Of a stretch of 64,000 nucleotides of DNA, positions 9,974 through 21,901 are shown one piece after another. Origin of the DNA: Medicago truncatula (lineage: Eukaryota; Streptophyta; Magnoliopsida; Fabales; Fabaceae); NCBI RefSeq assembly GCF_003473485.1, contig NC_053047.1:13418001-13482000 (forward strand), in the 5' to 3' direction. A program made the position numbers and the translations under genes. How positions within the stretch are numbered: position 1 is the first letter of the stretch; each line of letters starts with the position of its first letter. The notes under the pieces are model-generated. The model was not told where the DNA came from, did not search any database, and worked only from the letters and a program-made list of their open reading frames with translations.

Positions 9974-12354
9974 TTAAAACAAAGCTGGAACACAGCCATC
10001 ATACACACAAGTAGCAGCAGTAGCAGTTGCGTTAACAGAGAACAAAGAACTAACAAGTACAGGACCATCCCATGATCTATCACCCACTGTTTTTGCCAAA
10101 GAATCCAAATTGTGGGCAACAGAATTTTGATTTCTATTAACAAAACTAACACTAACAGTTAACAAACTAGACATAAGCTCCCTGCAATCTTGAGCTATAA
10201 GATCAATTGCTGCAAATTTTGACCTCCTATTGATACAGTTAACAACATTACTCGCATCTGAATGAATGGAGACAGAGTGAAAACCGTGTTCAATCGCAAC
10301 TTGGATAGCCCATCTGACACCTAAAGCTTCAGCCGTGAGGGGATCCGCCACAAAATTCTCTCTTTTGCACATATTTAGAACATTAACACCTGCATGGTTA
10401 TAAACAGCCAGACCCCATCCCGTAGGTCCATCATTACCGCATCCAGCATCAACAAATATAGAGAAAAGAGTTGAGTTTGGATGAGTTGTTTCAGTATCCA
10501 CAGTCCTTCAACTATTCCTCCGGGGGTTAGCCTCATTGTACTCATGAACATAAGACATTGCATCAGCTGCAATCACAGAAGGATTCAAGGGGACCCCTTT
10601 GAACACCGCAGCATTCCTCCCTGCCCAGAATTTCCACAAAAGAGTGCAGAAGAACTGTACTCCCAACGAGTCTTGACACGTGAGCCATTCCAAAATCCAG
10701 TCATGTAAATCAATTAGTCTTGGGACATGGGACCCCAGGTGCGATGCAAACAGCGAAAGCTTGAACAACTCGCAATTTAGGAACAAGCCCCCTTTATCCA
10801 CCATCTCACGCGCACTAATGATGCTTCTCCATGCAAAACTCGGTTGATAACCCTCATGGGCTGTCAAGAAGTTTCCATTGGGGTAGTATCTGCTCTTGAA
10901 GATTTTTTCCAGCAAAGAAGATTCACCTTTCACAAGTCTCCAGCAATGCTTACCCAAGAGGGCCTTATTGAATTCCCCCATGCCTCTGAATCCCATCCCA
11001 CCATCGGCCTTGGCTTTGGAAAGTCTCTCCCAACTCATCCAATGAATTTTCCTTTGGTCATTATTGGCTCCCCACCAAAATTTGGCAAGCATCGAATCAA
11101 TCTCCTTACAACAACCCACAGGCATCCGGTAGCAACTAAGAATATAGTTGGGAATTGCTTGAGCTACCACTACTAAAAAAAGGTCATTTTCGGACGAAAT
11201 TTCGGACGGTTTTGGGACGGAATTTACGGAACTTTCCCACGGAATTTGGACGGAATTCGGACAGATTGGGCGTTGTCCGAAAAAGCCGCGTCACAAATCG
11301 TATTTTAATCCCAAATTCCGTCCAAAATATATTTCAGACGGATTTTGTACGGTTTTCGCACAAACACCGCTTTGATGAGAGTTTCCTTCCCCGCCCTTCA
11401 TAGAAATCGTTCCTTCCATCCCTTCACCTTCTTCCAAACCCGGTCCATGACAAAAGAAAAGATAGCCTTTTTGGATCTCCGGAAAGGAATGGGAAAACCA
11501 AGGTATCTCGACTGAGCCTCTACTACCTTTGCTCCCATCATATTGCAGATCATGTTTTTATCTTCTAAATGCACATTTCGGCTAAAAGAGGCTTCAGACT
11601 TGTCAAGGTTCACTACTTGTCCCGAGGCTTGTTGGTAAGCGGCAAGAATGTTGAGGAATTTGGATGCTTCATGGGAATTGGCTCTAGTAAATAGGAGACT
11701 GTCGTCCGCAAAGAACAAATGAGATAGCTGGGGGGCTGATCTTGCCACCTTAATTTCATGGATCTCTTTTGAGGCTGCTGCCTTGTGAATTAAACCTGAA
11801 AGAACATCAGCACACATAATAAACAAATAGGGTGAGAGTGGGTCGCCTTGTCTCAACCCTCTTTCTGGCTTAAAAGATTTGCTAGGCTGACCATTAATAA
11901 GGATTTGATAGGACACTGATGAGATACATCTCAAGATGAGGTCTGCCATCTGCTGCGGGTAACCCATAGAAATAAGAGCTTGGTGCACAAAGGGCCACTC
12001 TACACGGTCATAGGCCTTCGACATATCCAGCTTAAGAGCCATCACACCCTTCTTTCCTTTCCTCTTCTTTTTCAACCAGTGGAAACACTCCATAGCTATG
12101 AAGGCATTATTAGTGATCAATCTTCCTTGAACAAAGGCGTTTTGCTCCATATCAATAACATCACCCAAAGTCTGTTTTAGCCTGTTAGCTATCACCTTCG
12201 TTACAATCTTCATCGCCACATTACAAAGACTTATCGGTCTGAAGTCTTTTGGAATAGTAGGATTCTTCTTTTTGGGGATAAGCACCAAAAAGGTTTTGTT
12301 GATATCATGGGGCTGCTCATTGTTGTTCAAAATGTTAAGAGCCAAATTTTGGAC
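9974..12354 (-). pseudogene. LINE I reverse transcriptase and RNase H remnant
   Basis: RT motifs are clear in 11398-12354: IPKDFRPISLCNV, LDMSKAYDRVEW, GLRQGDPLSPYLF and FADDSLLF. The thumb continues at 10508-11170 (VAQAIPNYILSCYRMP). An RNase H-like domain at 9974-10501 shows FVDAG, AEALGVRWA and HSDASNVV. The frame has a stop after GWKERFL, a 199 bp insertion at 11168-11366 and an in-frame stop just before the RNase H. The usual zinc-binding RVT region between RT and RNase H appears shortened. It is inactive. Confidence 0.8.
11168..11366 (+). mobile_element. CACTA-like terminal fragment
   Basis: Starts CACTACTAAAAAAAGG and carries repeated CGGACGGAATT-type subterminal motifs, as in CACTA transposon ends. 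It interrupts LINE I exactly between codons for LIKA and VAQAIPN; the LINE would otherwise read through. No complementary AGTAGTG end is present at the right, so it is a fragment or a deleted copy. Confidence 0.55.
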
Positions 12355-13448
12355 CATAGCAGTCCTTCTTCTATCTCTCGTGTTGCTGCTGTAGCTGGTT
12401 CCCAAAATAATCCTAATCCCAAAACGTGATTCTGCTCCTTTTAGGTTACTGTACCAAAGCGTGAATTCGCTTTCTGCCAAAACGTGAATGTCCTGCTGTT
12501 GTGTAGCACCCCTCTTTTTATATGGCTCTGGCACTTCTATTTGCTTGGTTCGGGTCAGCAGCCCATTCTCTCACTATCCATAAACCAATACACCGAATCC
12601 ATTTGTGTCTCATTATTTATACTCCCACCAACTATAAAAAGTTGCTCACGTGGCCATCACCATATTTCCTATAGCCAAGCATTCTTTGATTTCTTTCAAC
12701 TCATGTCACTAACTCAATAAATCAAAGATAAGAATTTATTCAAATTGACTTTAAATTAAATGATAGATTAATAGAAATAGACTAAAAAACTTAATTAAAA
12801 GACCCTAAAAATAATGAATGATTGACTGTCATCAGATAGCGAGAAGAACCTAGAGAGAGATTTCACCGTATGGAATCATCAATTTCAAAAAACTAGAGAT
12901 ATGGGGGGGAGTCTCTATTCACCGTAAGAGTTGCATTATCATATGGGTAGTAAAAAGTTGTTAATTTTCTTTGTTTTCTAACTTTGTTAAATACGTGTTG
13001 TTTGATATTGATGTAAATATATATTTGATTTGAGTTATTTAGATTATAGTTTGTTGAATTTATTTCTTTGGGATTTATGTTTGTTTCTCTGAGCTTAATT
13101 GATAAATTGTTACATAGAAGTACACAAATTAATTCTCTATCACATAAAGAAAAAGAAAAACGTGATATGCATCAGGTAAAAGGCAAGTAATCTTTTCTTT
13201 ATTTGGTTTATTTTGCAATCATAAAAAATTGTGATACAACATGTACTTTATAGTTTTTGAAAACTATTCCATTGCAATATTTTTAATTTGAATGAAGTAC
13301 TTTTAAATTATTATTTTTGAAGATGTGTGACACCCTTGTGTGTTTTCTTTATTTTAAATGCAATTTTATTATAAAAATAAAATGTGGGAATTAGGGTGTT
13401 ACAACAATAACCGTGTTAATCTCAAGTAAACAGTAGCGTTATGAAATA

Positions 13449-13754
13449 CTCCCTCCGGTCTTGAATGTAAGAAACAAAAAAAAAAAATCACACATATTAA
13501 GAAAGTGGATTGAGTCATTGTAAAAAATATCATTTTTCCTGTTATGCCCTTGTCTTGGAAACATGACTTTTGAACTCCACGAATGAAAAATCTTTGGAAT
13601 GCGTTAAACATGGGAATGTGAAACAAATTGGATAAAGTAAATGAGGTTAAAATTGGAATAGTAACATTTAATAGGATGACTTTTGTATACTTTTGCTTAC
13701 ATTTGAGACCAACAATTTTTTTGTTTTGTTTCTTACATTCGAGACCGGAGGGAG
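13449..13754. mobile_element. Stowaway-like MITE
   Basis: Terminal inverted repeats are CTCCCTCCGGTCTTGAATGTAAGAAAC and the complementary form ending GACCGGAGGGAG, flanked by TA on both sides. Unit II at about 46570 has the uninterrupted site, so the insertion postdates the duplication. Confidence 0.85.
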
Positions 13755-15718
13755 TAGTATGTAATGTTTATTTTAGTGGCCGAGGCAGTAGGTTTGTTTT
13801 GCATAAAAAGTAAATAGTAGAAAATAAAGTTGTTTATAAAATATAGAGAGATGTGACTAGGTCTTTTGAATCCTCTAAGTTCCCGTAATTGGTACACTGC
13901 ACCTATTCCTCATGAATATTTCTCTAGTTTTACGATGATTAACATACATAGCTCTAATCAATCCCTTGACTTAGGACCCTCTTCGCATATTACAGTCCCT
14001 AATTCCTTAGGTGATCTAATATTCTTAGAAGATTTGAAGAACGCTAACCTAATATCACAAATAAACGATTATCCATTCCTAGACTAACCATGTTTATTTG
14101 AACAATTCAATTATGTCTAAGTTGAAAGTTATGGTCAGTAGTCATTCATTCTCACGAAATCATGTTTATATTTGATCAGGATATAAAAAGCATTAAGAAA
14201 TATTGAATTGAATAAAACTAGATTGATATTCACAATAATAGAGCTTCACAGCAACATGGTTCAATTAGGGTTACATCAGAATCATCTCAGACCTAATCTC
14301 TAAGAGATTTAGCTACACATGGTAACTAAAAAACAAGATATAAAAGATAAAAACATACCCTAGAAAATTAAAGAGAATATAAATTCTCTCAAGAAGCTCC
14401 AAAGTAGCTTTCCTCTTGAACTGCTTCAGTTCTGAACGAGAAATTCTGAATGAAGAAGGCTGATATTTATAGTGAAAGTTTCTACCTAGGTTTAGGCTAA
14501 AAGTGCGGGATTTACCCAAAAATAATAACAGGAAAAGACAAATGTGCCCCGAGTTTTCAGATGTGCTAGGTGAAGTAGATAAAATAGTCACAAGGAAGGG
14601 GGGGTTTGAATTGTGACCCTTTAAAAATTAAACCTGTGACTTAAAATTGATTCTCAAGTTGAAACTTGGAATGGTTAAGTTAAAACAGACTTCAGAATGT
14701 TCTGATGTCTGATTGCAAAAACAGTTTAATAAAGTAAATGTGTTTGTGTGTGTTGTGTATGCAGTAAGTAAAGAGTATAGGGAAGAGAGAATCAACACAC
14801 AGAGAATTTATAGTGGTTCACCCAATGTGGGTTAGTCCACTCCTCACAATCTTGTGAGAGTTTCCACTATGATGCTTGAGATAACCTCTCAAATCCTGCA
14901 CCTTACAATCCTTGTTCACTTGAACAATTACAACAACTGTATTCTCTAAGCCTCAGCAGGCTTGCACCTTGTTGCTAAGTTAACCACTTAGACTTTTACA
15001 ACCTTTGCTCAACCTAACACTTTAGGACCTCTAAAAGCTAGATGAGACTTTGTTTTTCTTCTTGCTAAGTTACCCACTTAGACTTTTGCTCCTTCTGCTC
15101 AATCTAACACTTTAGTACCCCTAAAGCTAGATGAGACTTTCTTTTCTTCTTGCTAAGTTACCCACTTAGACTTTTGCACCTTTAGCTCAAACTAACACTT
15201 TAGTACCCCTAAAGCTAGTTGAGACTTTACAAGATGTTTGAAGCTTGAATGATTGAAATCAGACAAGAGAAGAAAGGAAGGAAGTGTTATCTTTAAAGAG
15301 ATAACAAAGAGTATTGATGTGCACTAAGGAAACAAGAACCTTAGAGATTGATCAATTTCAATTTGCAAGAGCTTCAAACAATCAAGTTGTTTTCTTGTAT
15401 GCTTTGCAATTTGTTGTGGAATTTGAATGTTTGAGAATCAAACAGAGGAGGAGGAAGAAAGTTATCTTTGCACGAGATAACAAAGAGTATTGATTTGCAC
15501 TAAGGAAACAAAAGCCTTAGAGATTGATCAATTTCAATTTGCAAGAGCTTCAAACAATCTTTGTTGTTTTCTTGTATGCTTTGCAATGGTGCAAGTTTTG
15601 CTAATGCCTTGATCTCTATTTATAGAGTCTTTGGGCTCATATAGCCGTTGTAGGGTGTCCAATGGTGTTATGCCATGTGTCCTGGGTCCCACAAGCTTTA
15701 ACTTGAAATTCTGGGCAA

Positions 15719-16499
15719 ACATTCTGATCTCTGATGAACATCAGAATGTTGTTGTGTTCATGATGATCTTCATCTGGGTTCATCATATATGGATGAACAC
15801 ATGAAGTTATGGGCGTGCCATATGCTTTCCATATGAATTTCTGGGCAACAACCAAAGTATGGACTTTTCCTCATACATCAGAATGTTCCTTCCCCAGATT
15901 TGCCTTGGGACCGGTGCAGGAAGATATAGTGGGATTATGCATCTTCATTGCCCATGCTTTGAGGGATTGTGTTGTTCTTGTACAGTACCAACTCCCATAC
16001 GTGTCTATCTCTTGTTGAAGATGACAGATCTGCTTTGCTTTTGCTTTTTGCTTTTCACCTACTGTACTGTTCATAAAGTAAGCATGTGCAAAGCTTTGAA
16101 CATTCTGATCATCAGAATGTTTGATATTCATGATGTTCTTCATCTGGGTTCATCAAGGATGAATGTCAGATGAGTTTCTGGATCCATTCCATACGTGACA
16201 TGAGATTTGTTCAAGTGTTATCCTTCAAAAGTTACTTCTCCATATGCATCAAAAGTTGCTTGAAAAAGTAGGATAAAGTTGAATAAAATCTGTCTTGGAT
16301 TTGGTGCAAGAGAGAGAGAGGGGATAGTGGATCTGCAATCTTCAGGCCCATGCTTCAAAGAGATTTGCTTGATTCATATCAGAGTACACGTTATCTCTGA
16401 TGCAAGATCTCCTTTGCTAGCTTTTCCATCTTTCCACCAACTACACTGTTCATGGCTGGAAGCATGTGCAGAAGTGAACATTCTGATCTCAGAATGTTC
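15719..16499 (-). repeat. Palindromes with GAANNTTC motifs in the SIRE-like LTR
   Basis: A near-perfect palindrome of AACATTCTGAT, one base, ATCAGAATGTT lies at 16099-16121. Looser versions lie at 15719-15749 and 16477-16498. GAANNTTC, the core of plant heat-shock elements, occurs at 15881-15888, 16098-16105, 16476-16483 and 16492-16499, and also at 14695 and 16877. All but 14695 lie upstream of the TATA-like box on the minus strand. Confidence 0.6.
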
Positions 16500-16787
16500 C
16501 ATTTGTTCTTACTTTAGGTTGATTTGTAAGACTTAACTTTTAATGTAATCAAACCTAATAGTAAGATACAACTGAAGTGCAGTGAATGCATCATCTAGGA
16601 CAATATTCTCTTTGGAATATTCCTAGTACTTTAATGTTCATAGTCTTGGATGAACATTAAAGATCCTTTTGACATAGATCCTTGTTCATGCCTTTATTTG
16701 TTGATAGATCCATGCAGATGTACTCTTCTGGACCTTTTATTCATGTCAAGTGTACTTGCATGCTCTTCATGTTCTTGATAAATCTGG

Positions 16788-16930
16788 GTTGTTTCTGAAC
16801 AACCTTCTGAACTGGGTTGCTTCTGAACAACCTTCTGCACAGGGTTGCTTCTGAACGACCTTCTGAACTCTCATCAGAACGTTCTGATCAACTTTCTGAT
16901 CAACATTCTGAACTAACTTTCTGAACTTCA
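16788..16930 (+). repeat. TTCTGAAC-type short tandem repeat
   Basis: Degenerate repeats of GCTTCTGAACAACCTTCTG followed by CTGATCAACTTTCTGATCAA. It lies inside the SIRE-like LTR. Confidence 0.6.
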
Positions 16931-17468
16931 GAGTTAGTTCATGGATTCAATGTCCTTTGATTTTATGCATCTTGGTATGATTCAAACCTTGTTCCTGTCT
17001 TAGTGAAAACACTCAAGAGCACAAGTTAAATACCAAGGAATTAATCAAAGTCCATTTAATCCTTAATCATTAAAGTTTATTATCTTTAAAATTAATTAGG
17101 GATTTTGCCTCAACACTAGGCACATTGGTCATTGGTCATGTGCTAGGCACATTGTTCATGTGTTTGGAACATTGTTCATGTGGTAGGCACATTGGTCATC
17201 TGTTAGGCGCATAAGGTCTTTCCTAGGCCCAAATTTTCTGATTTTCCGTTGTTTTAGGTCTTCGTCTTCAACTAACTTTGCTCAGGACTTGGGAACATAA
17301 TTCCTCCCTGTTGTAAGTCTTCTGAGGCCTCTTGAATCTTCATTCTTGTCTTCCTAAGGTCTTGACAGTTCTTCAATTTTTCTTGCTTTTCTTGTTGATT
17401 AAGCTTGCTTGTGAACTCCAAATATCATGAATTTACATTAAAAAATACGTAATTACAAGATGTCATCA

Positions 17469-18175
17469 AAGTCCTCAAGGAGAGGCATAAAATTTTAGAC
17501 TTATGTGTCCATGTAAATTGTAATCTTGTGTGAATATAGTTGAAAGATCTCTCAAGTGTGGAGAAACAAGACATAATTCTAATTTTGGGGTGAACGAGGA
17601 TAAATATATGTGTCTATCTCTTCCCCGTTTATCTTTTGCATCATGTGATATGTTTTTTAAAGATTGTGGATTAATGGTATGTTTGTTATCTTATTTTTGA
17701 CATGCCTTCGATTGTTCTATGAATGTAAACTCATTCAAGTATTTAAGAGGTTACACCCACACCTATGGTTGGTAAACATATGACGATTATTAAAAAAAAA
17801 TTAAATTGTCATTGGTCAATCATTGCAATAAAATACCACTAGCAATTTATATTATTGTTTAAAGACTTGATAATTATGGTGCATTAGGTATTATTTTTTT
17901 TTAGGAAGGTGCACTAGGTATTATTTTTTTTAGGAAGGTGCACTAGGTAATTTTAGTGAGTGCTTTTTCTATTCATATTTTCTTTAAACTAATATAGTTT
18001 ATTTATCTACTAATTTGAGTTAAATTTTTAACTCAAGTTTTAACTTTTAGGATTTAAACGAGAACATTAACGTTGTTCTTGGATCTAGATCTTAGATCAG
18101 GGTGGTAAAATTCACATTCTCTCACAAATTTAGCATCTAATGTGATAATCAAGTTCGACATATAAGTATACATCG
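17469..18175. other. Shared unit I/II spacer
   Basis: Noncoding and matches 47730-48395. The first part (GACTTATGTGTCCATGTAAA ... GGGGTGAACGAGGATAAA) also recurs at about 29040-29170, so it is a dispersed repeat of unknown class. A short GGAAGGTGCACTAGGTATTATT tandem near 17880-17950 has one more unit than in unit II. Confidence 0.5.
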
Positions 18176-18180
18176 AATCT

Positions 18181-19434
18181 TGATAGGATAAAACCGCAAG
18201 TGTATGGTTTTATCGAAGTAGTAAAATAAGATTATCGTTCCGACAGTGAGTTGTTTAATTCAATTAACTTTTGTTGATGATTAGAAGAGAATCAAGATGT
18301 AAAGTTGGGTTTTCAAATGGTTGAAAGATAATATAATAAAGAGAGTCTTGGGATTATTGGTTCATCTAACTGACAAGTCCTTTGCAAACCAAACTATTAA
18401 ACTTATAACCTTATGTTAGACCTAACTTCTAAAGACAGTTTCTCTTTTGTTCCTCTAGCAACCAAACTTATTCTGTTGACTTGATTACTATTAGATTTTG
18501 GTTCTAGGTTGCAACCAAGCTTATTTTGCTGACTTGATCACAATTAGAATCCTTGAAGTTCGAAATTATATGTCTTAAAGATTGTAAAGACTATTTCGCT
18601 GCCTTTACAATATTTGTCTAAATTCACTTGTTCGAATATCAAAGCTCCACTTTCGTTTTATGAATTGATATTTGAGATGATGGATTAACAATTATCAAAC
18701 CCTCCACTTTCGTTTCCACAGTTTGATAATGGTTAATTCATGTTAAAACGGTGAATTTAGATTAGAAATTAGGGTTACATAAGATTAATGTTTAAAGCTT
18801 GGTTTGATTAGGATTATGTCATTTAGATTTATCCAACAATCCCAAGACAAAAAGAAGTCTACTCAATCATGTTCATTGTAGACATGGAAAAGAAGGAGAA
18901 AAACATAAAAGTAAATAACAAGAAAGTAAAGGAAAAGAAAAGAACTTTTATTAGAAAGACAATTGTCACTTATTGAATTCCAAGAAAAGATGAATATTTG
19001 TGATGGCTAGCTACTCTATTTATAGTTTTCATTTTACTTAGAATCTAAGCAATTACATCACTAGAATGTTCCACAAGCAAACAACTTTTTGGTAAAACTA
19101 AAATAAAGTAGCTTGAAATCTAAGCAAAAGCAGCAAAAGGCTGTCCTGGGAGGTGGCACGGCCGTGCCAAGCTTAGCACGGGCCGTGCCAAGCTTCTGAG
19201 TTAAGGGAGACGTATTTTTGTCTCCGAATCTTCGTATTTTTGCACCGAATCAGCTCCAAAACCCCTTTCTTTTGCTCAAAGACTCAATCTATCAAATATT
19301 CATTCCTGAAATGTAATAATATGCAATTGAAGTAAAATAGTTCAAAAATAAAATAATATTAAAATAAAATAAACTTAAATTTAATTAAAATGAATCTAAA
19401 TATTATACTAAAATAGATAATTATTGACCCATCA
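18181..19434 (-). mobile_element. Solo LTR (TGATAGGA family)
   Basis: Starts TGATAGGATAAAACCG, ends GACCCATCA, and is flanked by AATCT at 18176-18180 and 19435-19439. Unit II lacks it. A TATA-like CTATAAATAG reads on the minus strand at 19016-19025, with two large palindromes upstream of it. Confidence 0.82.
19154..19190 (-). repeat. GGCACGGCCGTGCC palindrome pair
   Basis: TGGCACGGCCGTGCCA is a perfect 16 bp palindrome at 19154-19169. A second copy with one extra central G follows at about 19176-19190. Both are strikingly GC-rich compared with their surroundings. Confidence 0.75.
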
Positions 19435-19814
19435 AATCTCAAAGGTTCAAAGATCATAAAGCTAAAACTTAAGAGTTGTTTAAGATGACAAAAATTTTGT
19501 CATATTTTCTTTGTTTAAATTAACGTGTTTTTAATGCGATAAAGCGAAAGACATACTCTCATTCGAGAGTTAGTATTTCTTTAAGTTTATTAAGTAGAGT
19601 ATGTATTGTGTTTCGATGATTTATTATAAAAAAAATTTATTAAATCTTTATATAGTACCTGTGTCCCTATTTATAAGATTGTTTCACAAAAATATCTATA
19701 ATTAATTGTAGAGAATTAAAGACCAACTATTTATCTCTCATAATAATTAAAGAATAATCTTAAGAAGAGATTGCACGTTGACAAATTTAATGTAAAAATA
19801 ATTTTTTTTAGAAT

Positions 19815-20950
19815 AATTTTTTTTATCCAACCCTAATGCCAAAAAAAAAATGAAACATTTGATCCCATTTCAAAATTATATACCAAAATGACCCACTTTA
19901 AGATTTTTCTTTTTTTGTTTTATCTTTTTCCCCATTACCGCCGTTTCATTTGGCGGTAATGGGCTGCTTTTTCTGCGCCCGTCAAAGCCCATCACTTCAT
20001 GTCTTTTTTTATAAAAAAAAATTTATTCATTACCGCCATTTGGTTTGGCCGTAATGCTTTTTTATTCACCCCCTTACTTTGACCAAAGCTTAACCCTTCC
20101 ACCAAATACAACTACAGCTAAACTTACCGATGACAACCACAACCCACAAACCAATTCTTACAAAACTCTCCAATTCCATATCCAACCGACTCTCAACATA
20201 TTCATCATGGAGAAAGCTCCCAAATATCAAACTATTCATTTGATGACTTTTATCCAACCCAAAACACCCCACAAACCAGTATCCCAGACCAATGACAATA
20301 CTCTTCTTTCAACTTACCAACCCCTCCGAACAATGTACACTATCCCCAAACAAACTTCGTACCCCAATGGCCACCTACCAGTACCATAGAAAATCTGGCT
20401 GCAGGGTTTAACGAAGATGATTTCGTTAATGAAATTTGGACGAACTCTGTTCCACAAGTGCAAAATGAAGTCACTATGGAAAATAATGATGCTGAAATTC
20501 AAAATGTGGCGGTGGAAGAGGAACAACCAGAGGTAGAGGAAGAGCAAGACCAATGACCCACACGAAGAAAAAAAGATAAATTATGTGCTACGGGAAGTCA
20601 TAATTTAAATTTAATATTTATTACAATTATCATTAATATTTATTTATTTATTATTATTTACATTTAATTTAAAATACATATATTGTGCCCAAAAAAAAAT
20701 CCATTACGGCCAAATCAAATGGTGGTAATGAATAAAAAAAATAAAAAGACATGAAGTGATTGGCTCTAACGCACGCAAAAAAAACATCCCATTACCGCCA
20801 AATGAAACGGCGGTAATGGCGAAAACGACAAAACAAAAAAAAAACTTTCCTAAAGTAGGTCATTTTGGTATATAATTTTGAAAGGGGGGCAAATGTTTCA
20901 TTTTTTTTTGGCATTAAGGTCAGAAAAAAAAAATTAATTCTTGTGATTTT
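19815..20950. mobile_element. MULE-like element with long inverted ends, unit I copy
   Basis: Both ends carry the same roughly 200 bp sequence in opposite orientation, including ATTACCGCC-GTTTCATTT-GGCGGTAAT, which is itself a hairpin. The interior (20045-20600) has a partial frame with MEKAPKYQTIHLMTFIQP and an acidic EEEQPEVEEEQDQ stretch, of unknown identity. The duplicated copy is 48775-49935. Exact termini and target duplication could not be fixed because of poly-T runs. Confidence 0.6.
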
Positions 20951-21440
20951 ATCAAAAAGGTCTAATATATAGGGACAAAGATAATAACATGTATTGTTTT
21001 TGATGATTTATTAAATTAATCCTAAAAAAAAAAATTATCGACAAAACAATATTATATAACCCTTATTTTTCCTTTATTAGATAGCCTTCATCGAGTGTGC
21101 ATGTGAGCTTAGCTCAGTTGATAAGGTCAATGTATAATATATACAAATTCAAACCCGACCATCACAAAAAAGAAAAAAAAAACTTCACCGATCAGTACCC
21201 TCATCAACTTTAATTTAATTATTATTCTTTTAATTCTTGTGATTTTATCAAAAAGGTCTAATATATAGGGACAAAGATAATAACATGTATTGCTTTCGAT
21301 GATTTATTAAATTAGTCATAAAAAATGATTTATAAACAAAAAAAATAATATATAACCTTTTTTTTCCTTCATTAGATAGCTTCATCGAGTGTTCTTGTGA
21401 GTTTAACTCAATTGATAGTAACAATACATAATATATGCAG
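20936..21440. repeat. Two direct repeats with SINE-like heads
   Basis: TTCTTGTGATTTTATCAAAAAGG starts near 20938 and again near 21234. Each copy runs to a tRNA-like head: GTGAGCTTAGCTCAGTTGATAAGG near 21110 and a decayed GTGAGTTTAACTCAATTGATAG near 21398. The same pair exists in unit II (49955-50420), so the tandem predates the segmental duplication. Confidence 0.6.
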
Positions 21441-21449
21441 GGTCGAATT

Positions 21450-21893
21450 TGAATAGGGCATCGTGTGGCAAGTGCCACACCAATTTCTTTTATTGTTTTT
21501 ATTAGTATACTTTATAGTTTTCATATATTAATACAAACATCTTTTATTTTTATATATGTGTTTATATTTTTATTCATATATTAATATAGGAATCTATTAT
21601 TTTTAATATATACATGTGTCCGTATTTTTATTCGTATATTAGAAGGGGATCTTTTTTTTTAATTCTTACATGTGTATATACTTTAAGTTATAAGGGGATT
21701 GATTTTATTTTTAATTTATACACATGTCTATATTTTTACTCGTATTTAATACATAAATAATGTTTATTACAATTTGTTCATCTGTTATATTTTTATTCAT
21801 ATATCAATTCGGATATTTTTATTTTTATTTTTAATTGCTACGCAATTGCGACTTGCTTCCAAAAAAAAGAGAGCAACACGCTTAACGTACGTA
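21450..21893. other. AT-rich shared spacer
   Basis: Low-complexity AT sequence with ATATATTAATATAGG-like repetition, matching 50430-50876. No gene is seen. Confidence 0.4.
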
Positions 21894-21901
21894 TGCATGG
21901 G

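Larger units (their letters stand above)
9941..12354 (-). mobile_element. 5'-truncated LINE (LINE I)
   Basis: The minus-strand element ends in a poly(A) tail (poly-T near 9941-9954). It is flanked by an 18 bp direct repeat, CATAGAAGTCCTTCTTCT (9923-9940) and CATAGCAGTCCTTCTTCT (12355-12372), with one mismatch. Only the reverse transcriptase and downstream domains are present; ORF1 and the endonuclease are missing. Confidence 0.85.
9136..12834 (-). mobile_element. TGAT-type LTR carrying a LINE insertion
   Basis: Starts TGATGAAC, ends TGTCATCA, and is flanked by GATAG on both sides. Subtracting the LINE and one copy of its target duplication leaves about 1.27 kb, similar to the other TGAT-type LTRs in the window. 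Confidence 0.7.
5724..13403 (+). mobile_element. TGTAACA-family LTR element with nested insertions
   Basis: It opens with TGTAACACC and closes with GGTGTTACA, an exact inverted terminal pair. Flanks are ACGAG (5719-5723) and ACAAT (13404-13408). Unit II reads straight through this point (near 46523), proving an insertion; the weak duplication probably reflects later mutation. Its own sequence is about 5724-6247 and 12840-13403. The interior is occupied by a TGAT-type element. Orientation is assigned by analogy with 39477-42572. Confidence 0.6.
14571..17115 (-). mobile_element. SIRE/Maximus-like copia solo LTR
   Basis: Termini are TGAAGTAG and CCTCAACA, flanked by CTAGG on both sides (14566-14570, 17116-17120). 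On the minus strand it starts TGTTGAGGCAAAATCCC and ends in a C-rich AACCCCCCC-TTCCTTGTGAC sequence, typical of SIRE-type LTRs. A TATA-like CTATAAATAG lies at 15616-15625 on that strand. No internal region is present, so it is a solo LTR. Unit II is uninterrupted at this point (about 47391). Confidence 0.8.
5659..17468 (-). mobile_element. Interrupted LTR of the unit I Athila/Tat-like relic
   Basis: The LTR starts with TGATAGAAATTTAGC at 5659 and ends with ATGTCATCA at 17468. Only 5659-5723, 13404-13448, 13755-14570 and 17116-17468 belong to it; the rest is later insertions. The uninterrupted counterpart is 46466-47729. The primer site lies to its left, so the element is read on the minus strand and this is its 5' LTR. 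Confidence 0.65.

Noticed and set aside
12373..12534. Extension of the LINE I reading frame to an ATG at 12534
   Set aside because: This stretch lies beyond the LINE's target-site duplication at 12355-12372, so it is LTR sequence that is open by chance.
5719..13408. Perfect target-site duplication for the TGTAACA element
   Set aside because: The flanks are ACGAG and ACAAT, only partly alike; insertion is supported by the empty site in unit II instead.
16788..16930. CRISPR-like array from repeated CTTCTGAAC units
   Set aside because: Units are degenerate and contiguous, lack unique spacers, and lie inside a plant LTR.
21106..21165. Possible tRNA gene (TTAGCTCAGTTG and a B-box-like CAAACCCGACC)
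   Set aside because: No acceptor stem or cloverleaf can be formed; it recurs as a repeat head at several sites, as expected for SINEs.
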